Shown here: one piece after another, positions 33,298-42,150 of the stretch
How the letters are laid out: each line of letters opens with the position of its first letter
How positions within the stretch are numbered: position 1 is the first letter of the stretch
NCBI RefSeq assembly: GCF_004348895.1
Contig: NZ_RRZK01000038.1
Location: 62,001 to 126,000 of the forward strand
DNA from: Pseudomonas vancouverensis
GTDB taxonomy: Bacteria > Pseudomonadota > Gammaproteobacteria > Pseudomonadales > Pseudomonadaceae
Length of the DNA stretch: 64,000 nucleotides
Direction of reading: 5' to 3'
Notes under the pieces: model-generated
Databases searched by the model: none
Seen by the model: only the letters and a program-made list of their open reading frames with translations
Told to the model about the DNA's origin: nothing
Made by a program: the position numbers and the translations under genes

Positions 33298-35412
33298 ATG
33301 CGTTATCAATTGTCCCCGCGTCGAATCAGCATGAAGCATTTGTTCCCCAGCACCGCCCTCGCTTTATTCATCGGTATCGGCCTGTTGCCGATGTCGGGCA
33401 ATACATTCGCAGCCAACAGCTGGGACAATCTTCAACCCGATCGTGACGAAGTGATCGCCAGCCTGAACGTCGTGGAGCTGCTCAAGCGCCACCACTACAG
33501 CAAGCCGCCGCTCGATGACGCACGTTCCGTGATCATCTACGACAGCTACCTCAAGCTGCTGGATCCGTCGCGCAGCTATTTCCTGGCCAGCGACATTGCC
33601 GAATTCGACAAGTGGAAGACGCAGTTCGACGACTTCCTCAAGAGCGGCGACCTGAACGCCGGCTTCACCATCTACAAGCGTTATCTGGACCGCGTGAAAT
33701 CGCGTCTGGACTTCGCCCTCGCCGAGCTGGACAAAGGCGTCGACAAGATGGACTTCACCACCAAGGAGACCTTGCTGATCGACCGCAAGGACGCCCCTTG
33801 GCTCAAGTCCACCGCAGAACTCGACGACCTGTGGCGCAAACGCGTCAAGGACGAAGTGCTGCGCCAGAAGATTGCCGGCAAGGATCCCAAGCAGATCCAG
33901 GAAACCCTGACCAAGCGCTACAAGAACCAGTTGGCGCGCCTGGACCAGACCCGTGCGGAAGACATCTTCCAGGCCTACATCAACACCTTCGCGATGTCCT
34001 ACGACCCGCACACCAACTATCTGTCGCCGGATAACGCGGAGAACTTCGACATCAACATGAGCCTGTCCCTCGAGGGCATCGGCGCCGTGTTGCAAAGCGA
34101 CAACGACCAGGTGAAAGTCGTGCGCCTGGTGCCGGCAGGCCCGGCCGACAAGACCAAGCAGGTGGCTCCGGCCGACAAGATCATCGGCGTTGCCCAGGGC
34201 AACAAGGAGATGGTCGACGTGGTGGGCTGGCGCCTGGACGAAGTGGTCAAGCTGATCCGTGGTCCGAAAGGCACCGTGGTGCGCCTGGAAGTGATCCCGG
34301 CGAGCAATGCGCCGAACGACCAGACCACCAAGATCGTGCCGATCACCCGTGAAGCGGTGAAGCTCGAAGACCAGGCCGTGAAGAAGTCGGTGCTGAACCT
34401 GAAACAGGACGGCAAGGACTACAAGCTCGGCGTGATCGAGATCCCGGCGTTCTACCTCGACTTCAAGGCGTTCCGTGCCGGTGACCCGGACTACAAGAGC
34501 ACCACCCGTGACGTCAAGAAACTGCTGACCGAACTGCAGAAAGAGAAAGTCGACGGCGTGGTCATCGACCTGCGCAACAACGGCGGCGGCTCCCTGCAGG
34601 AAGCCACCGAGCTGACCAGCCTGTTCATCGACAAGGGCCCGACGGTCCTCGTGCGTAATGCCGACGGCCGTGTCGACGTGCTCGAAGATGAAAACCCGGG
34701 CGCCTTCTACAAAGGCCCGATGGCGTTGCTGGTCAACCGCCTGTCTGCCTCGGCCTCGGAGATTTTCGCCGGCGCCATGCAGGACTACCACCGTGCGCTG
34801 ATCATCGGCGGCCAGACCTTCGGCAAAGGCACCGTGCAGACCATTCAGCCGCTCAACCATGGCGAACTGAAGCTGACCCTGGCCAAGTTCTACCGGGTTT
34901 CCGGCCAGAGCACCCAGCACCAGGGCGTGTTGCCGGATATCGATTACCCGTCGATCATCGACACCAAGGAAATCGGCGAAAGCGCCCTGCCTGAAGCCAT
35001 GCCGTGGGACACCATCAAGGCAGCCATCAAGCCGGCGGCCGATCCGTTCAAGCCGTACCTGTCGCAGCTCAAGTCCGAGCATGACGTGCGTACAGCGAAG
35101 GATGCCGAGTTCGTCTTCATCCGCGACAAGCTGGCCCTGGCGCAGAAACTGATGGCGGAAAAAACCGTTAGCCTCAATGAAGCCGATCGTCGTGCCCAGC
35201 ACGCCGATATCGAAGCCAAGCAACTGGCCATGGAGAACATCCGTCGCAAGGCCAAGGGCGAAGAGCCGCTCAAAGAGCTGAAGAAAGAAGACGAGGATGC
35301 CATTCCGGCCGAGCCGGACAACACCAAACCGGAAGATGATGCCTACCTGAGCGAAACCGGGCGGATTCTGCTGGACTACCTGAAACTCAACTCGGCGGTG
35401 GCCAAACACTGA
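33298..35412 (+). CDS. prc: Tail-specific (carboxy-terminal processing) protease
   Basis: Prc/Tsp is a periplasmic serine protease that degrades proteins from their C-termini and, in P. aeruginosa (AlgO), acts in alginate and envelope stress control. The 704-residue protein has a signal peptide (about 12-38, ending TFA), an N-terminal domain, a PDZ domain (about 245-330), and the S41 core with catalytic Ser in RLSASASEIFAG and Lys in TFGKGTVQTI. A C-terminal DUF3340-type extension completes the full Tsp architecture. ATG 33298 was used; Met12 (33331) is an equally possible start. Followed by a strong terminator. Confidence 0.95.
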   Translation: MRYQLSPRRISMKHLFPSTALALFIGIGLLPMSGNTFAANSWDNLQPDRDEVIASLNVVELLKRHHYSKPPLDDARSVIIYDSYLKLLDPSRSYFLASDIAEFDKWKTQFDDFLKSGDLNAGFTIYKRYLDRVKSRLDFALAELDKGVDKMDFTTKETLLIDRKDAPWLKSTAELDDLWRKRVKDEVLRQKIAGKDPKQIQETLTKRYKNQLARLDQTRAEDIFQAYINTFAMSYDPHTNYLSPDNAENFDINMSLSLEGIGAVLQSDNDQVKVVRLVPAGPADKTKQVAPADKIIGVAQGNKEMVDVVGWRLDEVVKLIRGPKGTVVRLEVIPASNAPNDQTTKIVPITREAVKLEDQAVKKSVLNLKQDGKDYKLGVIEIPAFYLDFKAFRAGDPDYKSTTRDVKKLLTELQKEKVDGVVIDLRNNGGGSLQEATELTSLFIDKGPTVLVRNADGRVDVLEDENPGAFYKGPMALLVNRLSASASEIFAGAMQDYHRALIIGGQTFGKGTVQTIQPLNHGELKLTLAKFYRVSGQSTQHQGVLPDIDYPSIIDTKEIGESALPEAMPWDTIKAAIKPAADPFKPYLSQLKSEHDVRTAKDAEFVFIRDKLALAQKLMAEKTVSLNEADRRAQHADIEAKQLAMENIRRKAKGEEPLKELKKEDEDAIPAEPDNTKPEDDAYLSETGRILLDYLKLNSAVAKH

Positions 35413-35495
35413 GTGTTTGCTGGCCAGTGATGGCAATTTAATGATGGCGATCGGCGGATCGTCATCAAACAGTCATCAATCTGTCGTGAAATAAA

Positions 35496-35542
35496 GGACT
35501 GGGCGCACCCTTTGCAAAAGGGGCACGCCCGGTCCTTTTTTT
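35496..35542 (+). terminator. Intrinsic terminator of prc
   Basis: Long stem GGACTGGGCG... / ...CGCCCGGTCC with inner ACCC/GGGG pairing, then seven T residues. It lies just upstream of the EAL gene start, so that gene needs its own promoter inside or before the hairpin. Confidence 0.85.
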
Positions 35543-35558
35543 ATCGCCAGAGAACGCC

Positions 35559-37349
35559 ATGACCACAACCGAACAGCTGAGTGCCTTGACCTCGATACTG
35601 AGTCAAAGCGGTTTGCACAGCCTGTTCCAACCGATCATCAGCCTCTCTGAACGTCGCATTGTCGGCTATGAAGCCCTCACCCGCGGCCCGTCCAACAGCC
35701 CCCTGCACTCCCCGGTTTCGCTGTTCGCCGTGGCCCGCCAGGCCGGACGCTTGAGCGAGCTGGAAATCGCCTGCCGCGAAAGTGCCTGCCGCCGTTTCAA
35801 CGAGCAGCAACTGCCCGGCCTGCTGTTTCTCAACGTATCGCCGGAGTCTTTGCTCGAAGCCGCCCACCAGCCTGGGCGCACCCTGCAACTGCTGGAGGAT
35901 TTCGGTATCCCGCCGAGCCAGGTGGTCATCGAACTCACCGAGCAGACCCCGACCGACGATTTCCAGCTGCTGCAAACCGCCCTGCATCACTACCGGGCGA
36001 TGGGCTTTTCCATCGCTCTGGATGACCTGGGTGCGGGCTATTCGAGTTTGCGTCTGTGGTCCGAGCTACGCCCGGATTACGTGAAGATCGACCGTCACTT
36101 CATCGACGGCATCCACCAGGACGCCCTCAAGCGCGAGTTCGTCGGTTCGATCCTGCAAATTGCCAAGGCGTCACGGGCCCAGGTCATTGCCGAAGGCATC
36201 GAGCTGACGGAAGAACTGACGGTGCTGACCGAGATGGGCGTTGACCTGGTCCAAGGCTATCTGCTCTGCCGCCCGCAGGAACATCCGCCACGGGAAGCCC
36301 GGGCGCTGATGCCGCGACAGGACAGCTACGCCGTGGCACTGAACGAGGAAGGCAATGACCTCAGCCCTTTGCTCAACGAACAGCTCGCCGTGGACCGCGA
36401 CACCGCCACGGCGACGGTACTGGAAGCCTTTCGTCGCCAGGCCAACCTGAACTCGCTGGCGGTGCTGGACGAACAGGGTCACCCCTGCGGCATCGTCCAT
36501 CGCCATTCGCTCTCCGATGCCTTGCTCAAGCCCTTTGCCACCGACCTGTTTGCCCGCAAGCCCATCAGCCGGCTGATGAGCGACGACTTCCTCGCAGTGG
36601 AGCTGAGCCAATCCCTGCAGCAGGTCAGCCGCCTGATCACCAGCCGCGCCCGTCAGCGCATCGAAGAAGACTTCATCATCACCCTCAACGGCGGCTACCT
36701 CGGCCTCGGACGCGTTATTGATGTGCTCAAGCTGATCACTGAACTGAAGATCCAGCAGGCCCGTTACGCCAATCCGCTGACCTTGCTGCCGGGCAACGTC
36801 CCGATCCAGCAATGCCTGACCCGGCTGCTGCAACAGCAACGGGAGTCGGTGATCTGCTACGTCGACATCGACAGCTTCAAACCTTTCAACGACATCTACG
36901 GCTACGGCCGAGGCGACGAAGTCCTGCTGTGCCTGGCGCAATGCCTCAACGACCGCGTCGACCCGTCGCGCGACTTTGTCGGCCATATCGGCGGCGATGA
37001 TTTCCTGCTGGTGCTCAGCCCGGAAGACTGGCGCAAACGTTTGAACCAGCTGCTTGACGACTTCCAGAGCCAGTGCCGACGCTTCTATCGCAGCGAACAC
37101 CTCGAAGCCGGCTGCTTCACCGCACTCAATCGCCAGGGTGTGCGCCAGGACTTTCCCCTGCTGTCACTGTCGATCGGCGTGGTCCATCTGCATCCCGAGG
37201 CCTGCGCGCAACTCGATGCCAGCCAGTTGGCGGAAATGGCCTCCCAGGCCAAGCACCATGCCAAGCATGTGCAAGGCTATAGCGTGCATGTGCTGGATAG
37301 TTTGCTGATGCCGGGGCAGGAACAGACGTTGCTGGCGGGTCAGCGTTGA
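35559..37349 (+). CDS. EAL-CBS-GGDEF cyclic-di-GMP protein
   Basis: A 596-residue cytoplasmic protein. The N-terminal EAL domain (about 10-250) is complete: YEALTRG, NVSPES, IELTEQ, LDDLGAGYSS, KIDRHFI, AEGIE and the terminal QGYLLCRP, so c-di-GMP phosphodiesterase activity is likely. A CBS pair (about 262-385) may bind a nucleotide. The C-terminal GGDEF domain (about 400-580) has GGDDF instead of GGDEF, so cyclase activity is uncertain and it may be a GTP-binding regulatory domain. It lies next to prc as PA3258 does in P. aeruginosa (from memory). The short prc-EAL gap holds the prc terminator. Confidence 0.93.
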   Translation: MTTTEQLSALTSILSQSGLHSLFQPIISLSERRIVGYEALTRGPSNSPLHSPVSLFAVARQAGRLSELEIACRESACRRFNEQQLPGLLFLNVSPESLLEAAHQPGRTLQLLEDFGIPPSQVVIELTEQTPTDDFQLLQTALHHYRAMGFSIALDDLGAGYSSLRLWSELRPDYVKIDRHFIDGIHQDALKREFVGSILQIAKASRAQVIAEGIELTEELTVLTEMGVDLVQGYLLCRPQEHPPREARALMPRQDSYAVALNEEGNDLSPLLNEQLAVDRDTATATVLEAFRRQANLNSLAVLDEQGHPCGIVHRHSLSDALLKPFATDLFARKPISRLMSDDFLAVELSQSLQQVSRLITSRARQRIEEDFIITLNGGYLGLGRVIDVLKLITELKIQQARYANPLTLLPGNVPIQQCLTRLLQQQRESVICYVDIDSFKPFNDIYGYGRGDEVLLCLAQCLNDRVDPSRDFVGHIGGDDFLLVLSPEDWRKRLNQLLDDFQSQCRRFYRSEHLEAGCFTALNRQGVRQDFPLLSLSIGVVHLHPEACAQLDASQLAEMASQAKHHAKHVQGYSVHVLDSLLMPGQEQTLLAGQR

Positions 37350-37757
37350 TCAGTCGTTGGGTGATGCGGCAGCCAGCTCTTTGAGCTTGATCTCGGCCAA
37401 CGGATGCCCAGCCTTCACAGCCATCCCCCAGAACCGGGCGGCTTCAACCGGATCCGGCGCCTTGCTCGGCGTCCCGGCCAGCGCAATCACGCCCACTTGA
37501 TACGCCGCCTTGCCGTCCCCCGCCAACGCCGCCAGGCGCAGCAAGCGCACGCCTTCCTCATGAGCCCCCAGGCCGACGCCGCGAAACGTCAGGATGTGCC
37601 CATAGAAGCTCTGGGCGCCGACATCGCCGAGGTTGGCCATGCGGGCGAACTGGCCTTCGAGCCAACGCCAGCCCCGCGGCTGGCGGACGAACCACGACCA
37701 GTGAAACAGCCGTCGGGCCAGCCAATAGCCGGCGCGGGCCTTGAGTCGTAAAAACAC
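37350..37757 (-). CDS. Sel1-repeat protein
   Basis: A 135-residue protein with Sel1-like helical repeats (GDVGAQSFYGHILTFRGVGL, then GDGKAAYQVGVIALAGT, then AGHPLAEIKL). Such repeats bind partner proteins. The N-terminus is basic and aromatic (MFLRLKARAGYWLARRLFHW) and could associate with the membrane. It starts at GTG directly after the upstream stop (TGAGTG), so it is translationally linked to the unknown gene before it. No catalytic motif. Confidence 0.72.
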   Translation of the reverse strand: MFLRLKARAGYWLARRLFHWSWFVRQPRGWRWLEGQFARMANLGDVGAQSFYGHILTFRGVGLGAHEEGVRLLRLAALAGDGKAAYQVGVIALAGTPSKAPDPVEAARFWGMAVKAGHPLAEIKLKELAAASPND

Positions 37758-38129
37758 TCAGGCCTCGGCCGATTCCGGGTATTCGTATTCGAATACCCGC
37801 ACCACTTCCGAGGCATGCCAGGAGGCGGCGGCGACGCCATCGGACGGTCCGGAAAAACGCCCGAGGCGTTCAACGCATTCAAAGAAACCGGTGCGCGGCA
37901 AACGGCTGGCGCCCTGGCTGATCACCAGCGAACTGCGCAGGGGTTGTTCGGCCTTGGCGTCGAGCGCCGCCAGATGCTCCAGGGCAGCGGTCAGGGTTTG
38001 CATGGCCGGGGTCGGCAGCTGCAAACGCTCCAGCAAGGCCCGATACGTCAGAAGATGGCGCTGGCGGCGCGCCTGGTCCAGTTCGCCCAACAACCCGTCC
38101 CAATGCTGACGACTGATGCGTACGCTCAC
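37758..38129 (-). CDS. Protein of unknown function, coupled to HTH gene
   Basis: A 123-residue protein that I do not recognise. It starts SVRISRQHWDGLLGELDQAR after the initiator and has helical, charged sequence in the middle and an aromatic-rich C-terminus (FEYEYPESAEA). The GTG start overlaps the upstream HTH gene stop as GTGA. The open frame extends much further upstream but only antisense or out of frame to the HTH gene. Tight coupling on both sides (HTH, this gene, Sel1) makes one operon. It could be the partner of the HTH protein, but nothing shows toxin activity. Confidence 0.65.
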   Translation of the reverse strand: MSVRISRQHWDGLLGELDQARRQRHLLTYRALLERLQLPTPAMQTLTAALEHLAALDAKAEQPLRSSLVISQGASRLPRTGFFECVERLGRFSGPSDGVAAASWHASEVVRVFEYEYPESAEA

Positions 38130-38470
38130 GATTCGTCCCTCCACCCTGGCACCGTCAATTCCCAGGCCAGGCTGCGGCGAATCGCGGCGTCGGGCAGACG
38201 CTCGCCACTTTCGATCATGGCCAGATAAGACGGGCTGATGCCTACCGTGCGGGCCAGCGCCTCGATGGCGATGCCCTTCCCTTCGCGCAAACTGCGTAAT
38301 TGATCCAGGCCTGGAAGAATCGGCTCTGGTGTGGCCGCTTGAAGCGTGGTGACTTCGGGCGACCGTTGCTGCTCCTTGATGCCTGCTGCTTTCAGTAACG
38401 CCTGATACTGAGCCCATGGCAGAACCGCATATTCGGGTTCGCCTTCGCGTGTGATTATCTGAATATCCAT
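38126..38470 (-). CDS. XRE-type helix-turn-helix protein with antitoxin-like N-terminus
   Basis: A 114-residue protein. Residues 1-30 (MDIQIITREGEPEYAVLPWA, then QYQALLKA) resemble the N-terminus of PHD/YefM-type antitoxins. Residues 57-105 form a Cro/CI-type HTH, with IAIEALARTVGISPSYLAMI and the SGERLP motif of XRE proteins. Starts at ATG 38470 (GGGGTAGTC upstream); a GTG nearer the window end is less likely. It is the first gene of a three-gene operon with an unknown protein and a Sel1 protein. It may regulate itself. Antitoxin identity is inference from the fold pattern only. Confidence 0.8.
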   Translation of the reverse strand: MDIQIITREGEPEYAVLPWAQYQALLKAAGIKEQQRSPEVTTLQAATPEPILPGLDQLRSLREGKGIAIEALARTVGISPSYLAMIESGERLPDAAIRRSLAWELTVPGWRDES

Positions 38471-38585
38471 GACTACCCCGTAGGACAAAAACACTTAGCG
38501 AGTCGGCACTTTTCCCTAGAAGTGTAATCCTAACAGCGGCCAAGGTCGCGGGGGGTAATCAAACAATGCGCGAGGCAGATTTGCC

Positions 38586-39041
38586 TCAGGTTTTTTTCGG
38601 GCCTTGCAGTTGCAGTTGTTCCGGGGTATCCGGCAGGCGCTCGACCACCGCCAGCTTCTCCGGCACCTGCCGTTTGCGCCAGGCACGGAAGGCATTGAGT
38701 TCATCGTCAAGAACCTTCATCAGCCAGGCCAGCACTGCGATGTCGTCGAGCATGCCGAACACCGGGATGAAGTCCGGAATGGCATCCACCGGGCTGAGGA
38801 AATACATCAGTCCGGCCACCACCGACACCATTGCCTTGGGACTGATGGCGCGGTACTCGCCCCGCCAATAGGCCAGGCACAGTGCCTGCAGCAATCGCAG
38901 GTCATCCTTGAGCTTGCCGAGTCGATTGCCTTGGCTCGCGCTTTTGCTGGCGACAGCGAACAGCAGGGTTGGCAATCGGCCACGCGCCAACAGGCGACCG
39001 GCCAGTGGCAGGAAGCGCGCGAAATTCCAGGGTGCTTTCAT
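38586..39041 (-). CDS. YkvA-family (DUF1232) membrane protein
   Basis: A protein of about 151 residues with the DUF1232 core YFLSPVDAIPDFIPVFGMLDD (about 84-104), which defines the YkvA family. One membrane segment overlaps it. Function unknown. GGGAGGA directly before two adjacent ATGs (39044 and 39041) decides the start; 39041 has the better spacing. About 20 bp upstream lies a pair of inverted DnaA-box-like sites, in its leader or promoter. Single gene. Confidence 0.85.
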   Translation of the reverse strand: MKAPWNFARFLPLAGRLLARGRLPTLLFAVASKSASQGNRLGKLKDDLRLLQALCLAYWRGEYRAISPKAMVSVVAGLMYFLSPVDAIPDFIPVFGMLDDIAVLAWLMKVLDDELNAFRAWRKRQVPEKLAVVERLPDTPEQLQLQGPKKT

Positions 39042-39060
39042 CATTCCTCCCGTTGAAATG

Positions 39061-39083
39061 TTATCCACACAAATTGTGGATAA
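39061..39083. promoter_or_regulatory. Inverted pair of perfect DnaA-box sequences
   Basis: TTATCCACA (39061-39069), a five-base spacer CAAAT, and TGTGGATAA (39075-39083) are two perfect consensus DnaA boxes facing each other. They lie 20 bp upstream of the YkvA gene start and could bind DnaA or simply form a hairpin in its mRNA leader. A related arrangement is at 57816-57838. Confidence 0.5.
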
Positions 39084-39286
39084 CCTTGTGAACAGAGCTG
39101 CTTTTCAGCGCTCAAAGCCCCGTTTTACAAGGGCTGCGTTCAGATCGGGCGTTTTTTGCGCACCCAAAAAATCCCAATATTTCATTGACTTGGCGGCCCC
39201 GTGCGGCTACCGCCTGCATCCACTCTGTCTGAGACTGCGGCCCAGAGCGTCTGTTCGATTTGTTTACCCGCGTTGAACGCCAGATG

Positions 39287-39317
39287 CAACAACGCCCCGC
39301 ATGAGCGAGGCGTTGTC
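39287..39317 (-). terminator. Intrinsic terminator of the FKBP gene
   Basis: Stem ACAACGCC / GGCGTTGT (minus strand: AAGACAACGCC then GGGGCGTTGTTG), 17 bases after the stop, with only a short T tract. Moderate terminator. Confidence 0.6.
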
Positions 39318-39333
39318 TTGAAGCCGATGCCGA

Positions 39334-40050
39334 TTACTTGGCTGCAGCGTCTTCTTTGGACGGATCCTTGATTGCCAGCAGTTCCAGGTCGAAGACCAGG
39401 ACCGAGTTGGCAGGGATCGCCGGGCTTGGGCTTTGCGCGCCGTAAGCCAGGTCAGCCGGGATGTACAGTTTGTACTTCTCGCCAACGTGCATCAGTTGCA
39501 GGCCTTCGACCCAACCCGGGATCACGCCGCTCACCGGCAGATCGATCGGGCTGCCGCGCTCGACGGAGCTGTCGAATACGGTGCCGTTGGTCAGCTTGCC
39601 GGTGTAGTGGACGGTCACTACGTCAGACGGCTTTGGCTGTGGGCCATCGGCTTTCTTGACCACTTCGTACTGCAGGCCGGAAGCGGTGGTGGTGACACCA
39701 GGCTTCTTGCCGTTTTCCTCGAGGAATTTCTTGCCGGCAGCAGCCGACTCTTCACTCATCTTGGCCATACGCTCTTCGGCACGCTTTTGCAGCGCGGCGA
39801 AGGCTTCAACCAATTCTTCGTCCTTGAGCTTCTGCTCTTTCTTGCCGACGGCGTCTTCGATGCCCTGGGCTACAGCTTTGGAATCCAGGTCATCCATGCC
39901 TTCCTGAGCCAGGCTCTTGCCCATGTTCAGGCCAATTCCGTAGGAAGCTTTTTGCGCCGGGGTTTTCAGCTCTACGCTGGTCTGCGAGTCACAACCCGCG
40001 AGTACCAGGCTAACCAGGGCCACCGCCGCCGCCAACCGATGCTGTTTCAT
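39334..40050 (-). CDS. FKBP-type peptidyl-prolyl isomerase lipoprotein (Mip/FklB-like)
   Basis: A 238-residue protein. A lipoprotein signal peptide ends LVLAGC, so Cys20 is lipidated, followed by DSQ (not a +2 Asp-only case: the +2 residue is Asp, which in enterics favours inner-membrane retention). An N-terminal dimerisation helix region (about 30-115) precedes the FKBP domain (about 120-228) with YTGKLTNGTVFDSSVERG and the binding-pocket residues W (PGWVEGLQLM) and Y (AYGAQ). It speeds prolyl isomerisation in the envelope. AAGGAAATAGC before the ATG supports the start. Same order as PA3262-rdgC (from memory). Confidence 0.92.
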   Translation of the reverse strand: MKQHRLAAAVALVSLVLAGCDSQTSVELKTPAQKASYGIGLNMGKSLAQEGMDDLDSKAVAQGIEDAVGKKEQKLKDEELVEAFAALQKRAEERMAKMSEESAAAGKKFLEENGKKPGVTTTASGLQYEVVKKADGPQPKPSDVVTVHYTGKLTNGTVFDSSVERGSPIDLPVSGVIPGWVEGLQLMHVGEKYKLYIPADLAYGAQSPSPAIPANSVLVFDLELLAIKDPSKEDAAAK

Positions 40051-40310
40051 GCTATTTCCTTGTTCATGCGCCTAAAGGGCAATCGAGTAAAGCCGCGAGC
40101 TTATCAGGCCGCCACGACCAATGGCTACCGGCATGAGAGCCGGAATCATCCGATAAGTTCAGGTGTTTAAACGCATTTCACACTTCGTGCAATGAAGCTT
40201 CTTTCATCTGCGTCCGGCGCCAACCGATTCCATGACCCGCAACATCTGGCGTAATGGCCTCTTGCCGCACCCTGCCCGCTCAGGCATAACAGCCTGACAA
40301 CTCGACAAGG

Positions 40311-42122
40311 ATGGTCATCTTGCGCCTCTTTCTCCGCCTGCTGGTTCTTATCGCAGTGCTGCTCGGACTGGTTCTGGCGGTGGTGCTCTACTATGTCGCC
40401 AACCCGAAACTGCCGGTATGGACGCCACCGCAACAGGTGCATTACCTGGAGCAATGGAGCGCCGCCGATCGCGATGTCTATTACTTCACCCCCCAGGGCA
40501 CTCAGGTCAAAGGCCTGCGTTATGACTGGTTCACCGCCCTCGAACTGCCGTTCTCGCAACAGCGATTCGCCACGCCCGAATACCTCGCTCGCTTCGGTTT
40601 TCTGGTAGACCCTGCGCAAAAAGCGACCGCGAACAATCCCGGCAACCTCCCGGTCGGCTTCACCCGCCACCAGAATGCAGGCAGTCCGGATGTGTTTCTG
40701 GATATCACCTGCGCCGCCTGTCACACCGGTGAATTGCACTTCAAGGGGCAAGCCGTGCGCATTGATGGCGGCTCGGCTCAACACGTCTTGCCTTCCAGCG
40801 TTCCGACACTTAAAGGTGGAAGTTTCGGACAGGCATTGGTCGCCAGTCTGGTATCGACCTACTACAACCCATGGAAATTCGAACGTTTCGCCCGCAACGT
40901 GCTGGGCGAGGACTATGACGCCAAGCACCAGCAACTGCGCGAAGCCTTCAAGACCTCCCTCGACACCTTCGCTCGAGTCGCCTGGAACGACACCCATCGC
41001 GGGCTCTACCCGACCGAAGAAGGCCCAGGCCGCACCGATGCATTCGGGCGGATTGCCAATGCCACGTTCGGCGATGCGATCTCCCCGGACAATTACCGCG
41101 TTGCCAACGCCCCCGTCGACTATCCACAACTGTGGGACATGTGGACCTTCGACTGGGTGCAATGGAACGGCTCCGCCAGGCAGCCCATGGCGCGCAACAT
41201 CGGTGAAGCATTGGGCGTCGGTGCCACGCTGAACTTCTTCGACAAGGACGGCCAACCACTGACGGGGGACGAGCGCTATCCGTCCAGTGTGCGTATTCAT
41301 GACCTGCACAAGATCGAAAAAACCCTGCAGCATCTGGCGCCTCCCGCCTGGCCGGAAGACCTGTTGGGCGCAATCGATAAACCCCTGGCGACCAAGGGGC
41401 GCGTGCTGTTCGCCGAGAACTGCGCGGGTTGCCATGTCCCGCGCACGACGCAAGGCGAGGGGCGTAAAGTCCAGCACCTGACGATGGTACCGGTGGATTA
41501 CATCGGCACCGACCCGAACGCGGCCAACAATATCGCTGACCACCGCTTTGACCTGACGGCCCTGCAATGGGATCAGCAGGAACTGCAGCAACTCGACGTC
41601 GAACCAAAACCCACGGCACCGATGGACCTGAGCAAAATGTCGGTGGCCAAGGGGCTGGCGTACGTCACGGCTTTTGTCGAGAACCGTGCCTATCGCGAGG
41701 CCAAAATCAGCGGCACCGAACGTGCGGAGATGGATGGTTTCGGCCTGCCGATCGGCGTGCGTGAGCTGCGCAAGTACAAGGCCCGGCCTTTGGACGGCAT
41801 CTGGGCGACCGCACCGTTTCTGCACAACGGTTCGGTGCCGAGCCTCTATCAATTGCTCTCGCCCCAGGACGAGCGCGCGACCACCTTCTACAAAGGCACT
41901 TTCGAGTACGACCCGCAGCACTTGGGCTATCGCACGGAAGCCTTCGACAATGGCTTTGTGTTCGACACGCGCATCAGCGGCAATCACAACAGCGGCCACG
42001 AATTCCGCGCCGGCAAGCTCGGCAACGGGGTGATCGGTCGCTGGCTGTTGCCGGAGGAACGCTGGGCGCTGCTGGAATACCTGAAGGTGCTCGGCGGTCC
42101 GCTCGAAGCGCAATTGCCATGA
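40311..42122 (+). CDS. Membrane-anchored dihaem cytochrome c (RoxA/cytochrome c peroxidase-like)
   Basis: A 603-residue protein with an N-terminal membrane anchor (about 5-28) and a large periplasmic part. It has two c-type haem sites, CAACH (about 137-141) and CAGCH (about 374-378), spaced as in the RoxA-like dihaem family. RoxA-like members include rubber oxygenases and peroxidase-like proteins of unknown substrate. HNGSVPSLYQLLSP near 500 matches a conserved block of this family. It is followed 28 bases later by a catalase-like gene, with which it probably forms an operon. Whether it reduces peroxide or oxygenates a substrate cannot be decided from sequence. Confidence 0.82.
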   Translation: MVILRLFLRLLVLIAVLLGLVLAVVLYYVANPKLPVWTPPQQVHYLEQWSAADRDVYYFTPQGTQVKGLRYDWFTALELPFSQQRFATPEYLARFGFLVDPAQKATANNPGNLPVGFTRHQNAGSPDVFLDITCAACHTGELHFKGQAVRIDGGSAQHVLPSSVPTLKGGSFGQALVASLVSTYYNPWKFERFARNVLGEDYDAKHQQLREAFKTSLDTFARVAWNDTHRGLYPTEEGPGRTDAFGRIANATFGDAISPDNYRVANAPVDYPQLWDMWTFDWVQWNGSARQPMARNIGEALGVGATLNFFDKDGQPLTGDERYPSSVRIHDLHKIEKTLQHLAPPAWPEDLLGAIDKPLATKGRVLFAENCAGCHVPRTTQGEGRKVQHLTMVPVDYIGTDPNAANNIADHRFDLTALQWDQQELQQLDVEPKPTAPMDLSKMSVAKGLAYVTAFVENRAYREAKISGTERAEMDGFGLPIGVRELRKYKARPLDGIWATAPFLHNGSVPSLYQLLSPQDERATTFYKGTFEYDPQHLGYRTEAFDNGFVFDTRISGNHNSGHEFRAGKLGNGVIGRWLLPEERWALLEYLKVLGGPLEAQLP

Positions 42123-42150
42123 ACCTGGACTCAATGAAAAGGACGTTGAA

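Noticed and set aside
33364..35436. A 690-codon open frame antisense to prc
   Set aside because: Prc is unmistakable on the plus strand, and the antisense translation has no known domain; this is a shadow of GC-rich codon use.
39061..39083. A chromosomal replication origin
   Set aside because: Only one pair of DnaA boxes, no AT-rich unwinding element, no dnaA, dnaN or gyrB gene nearby.
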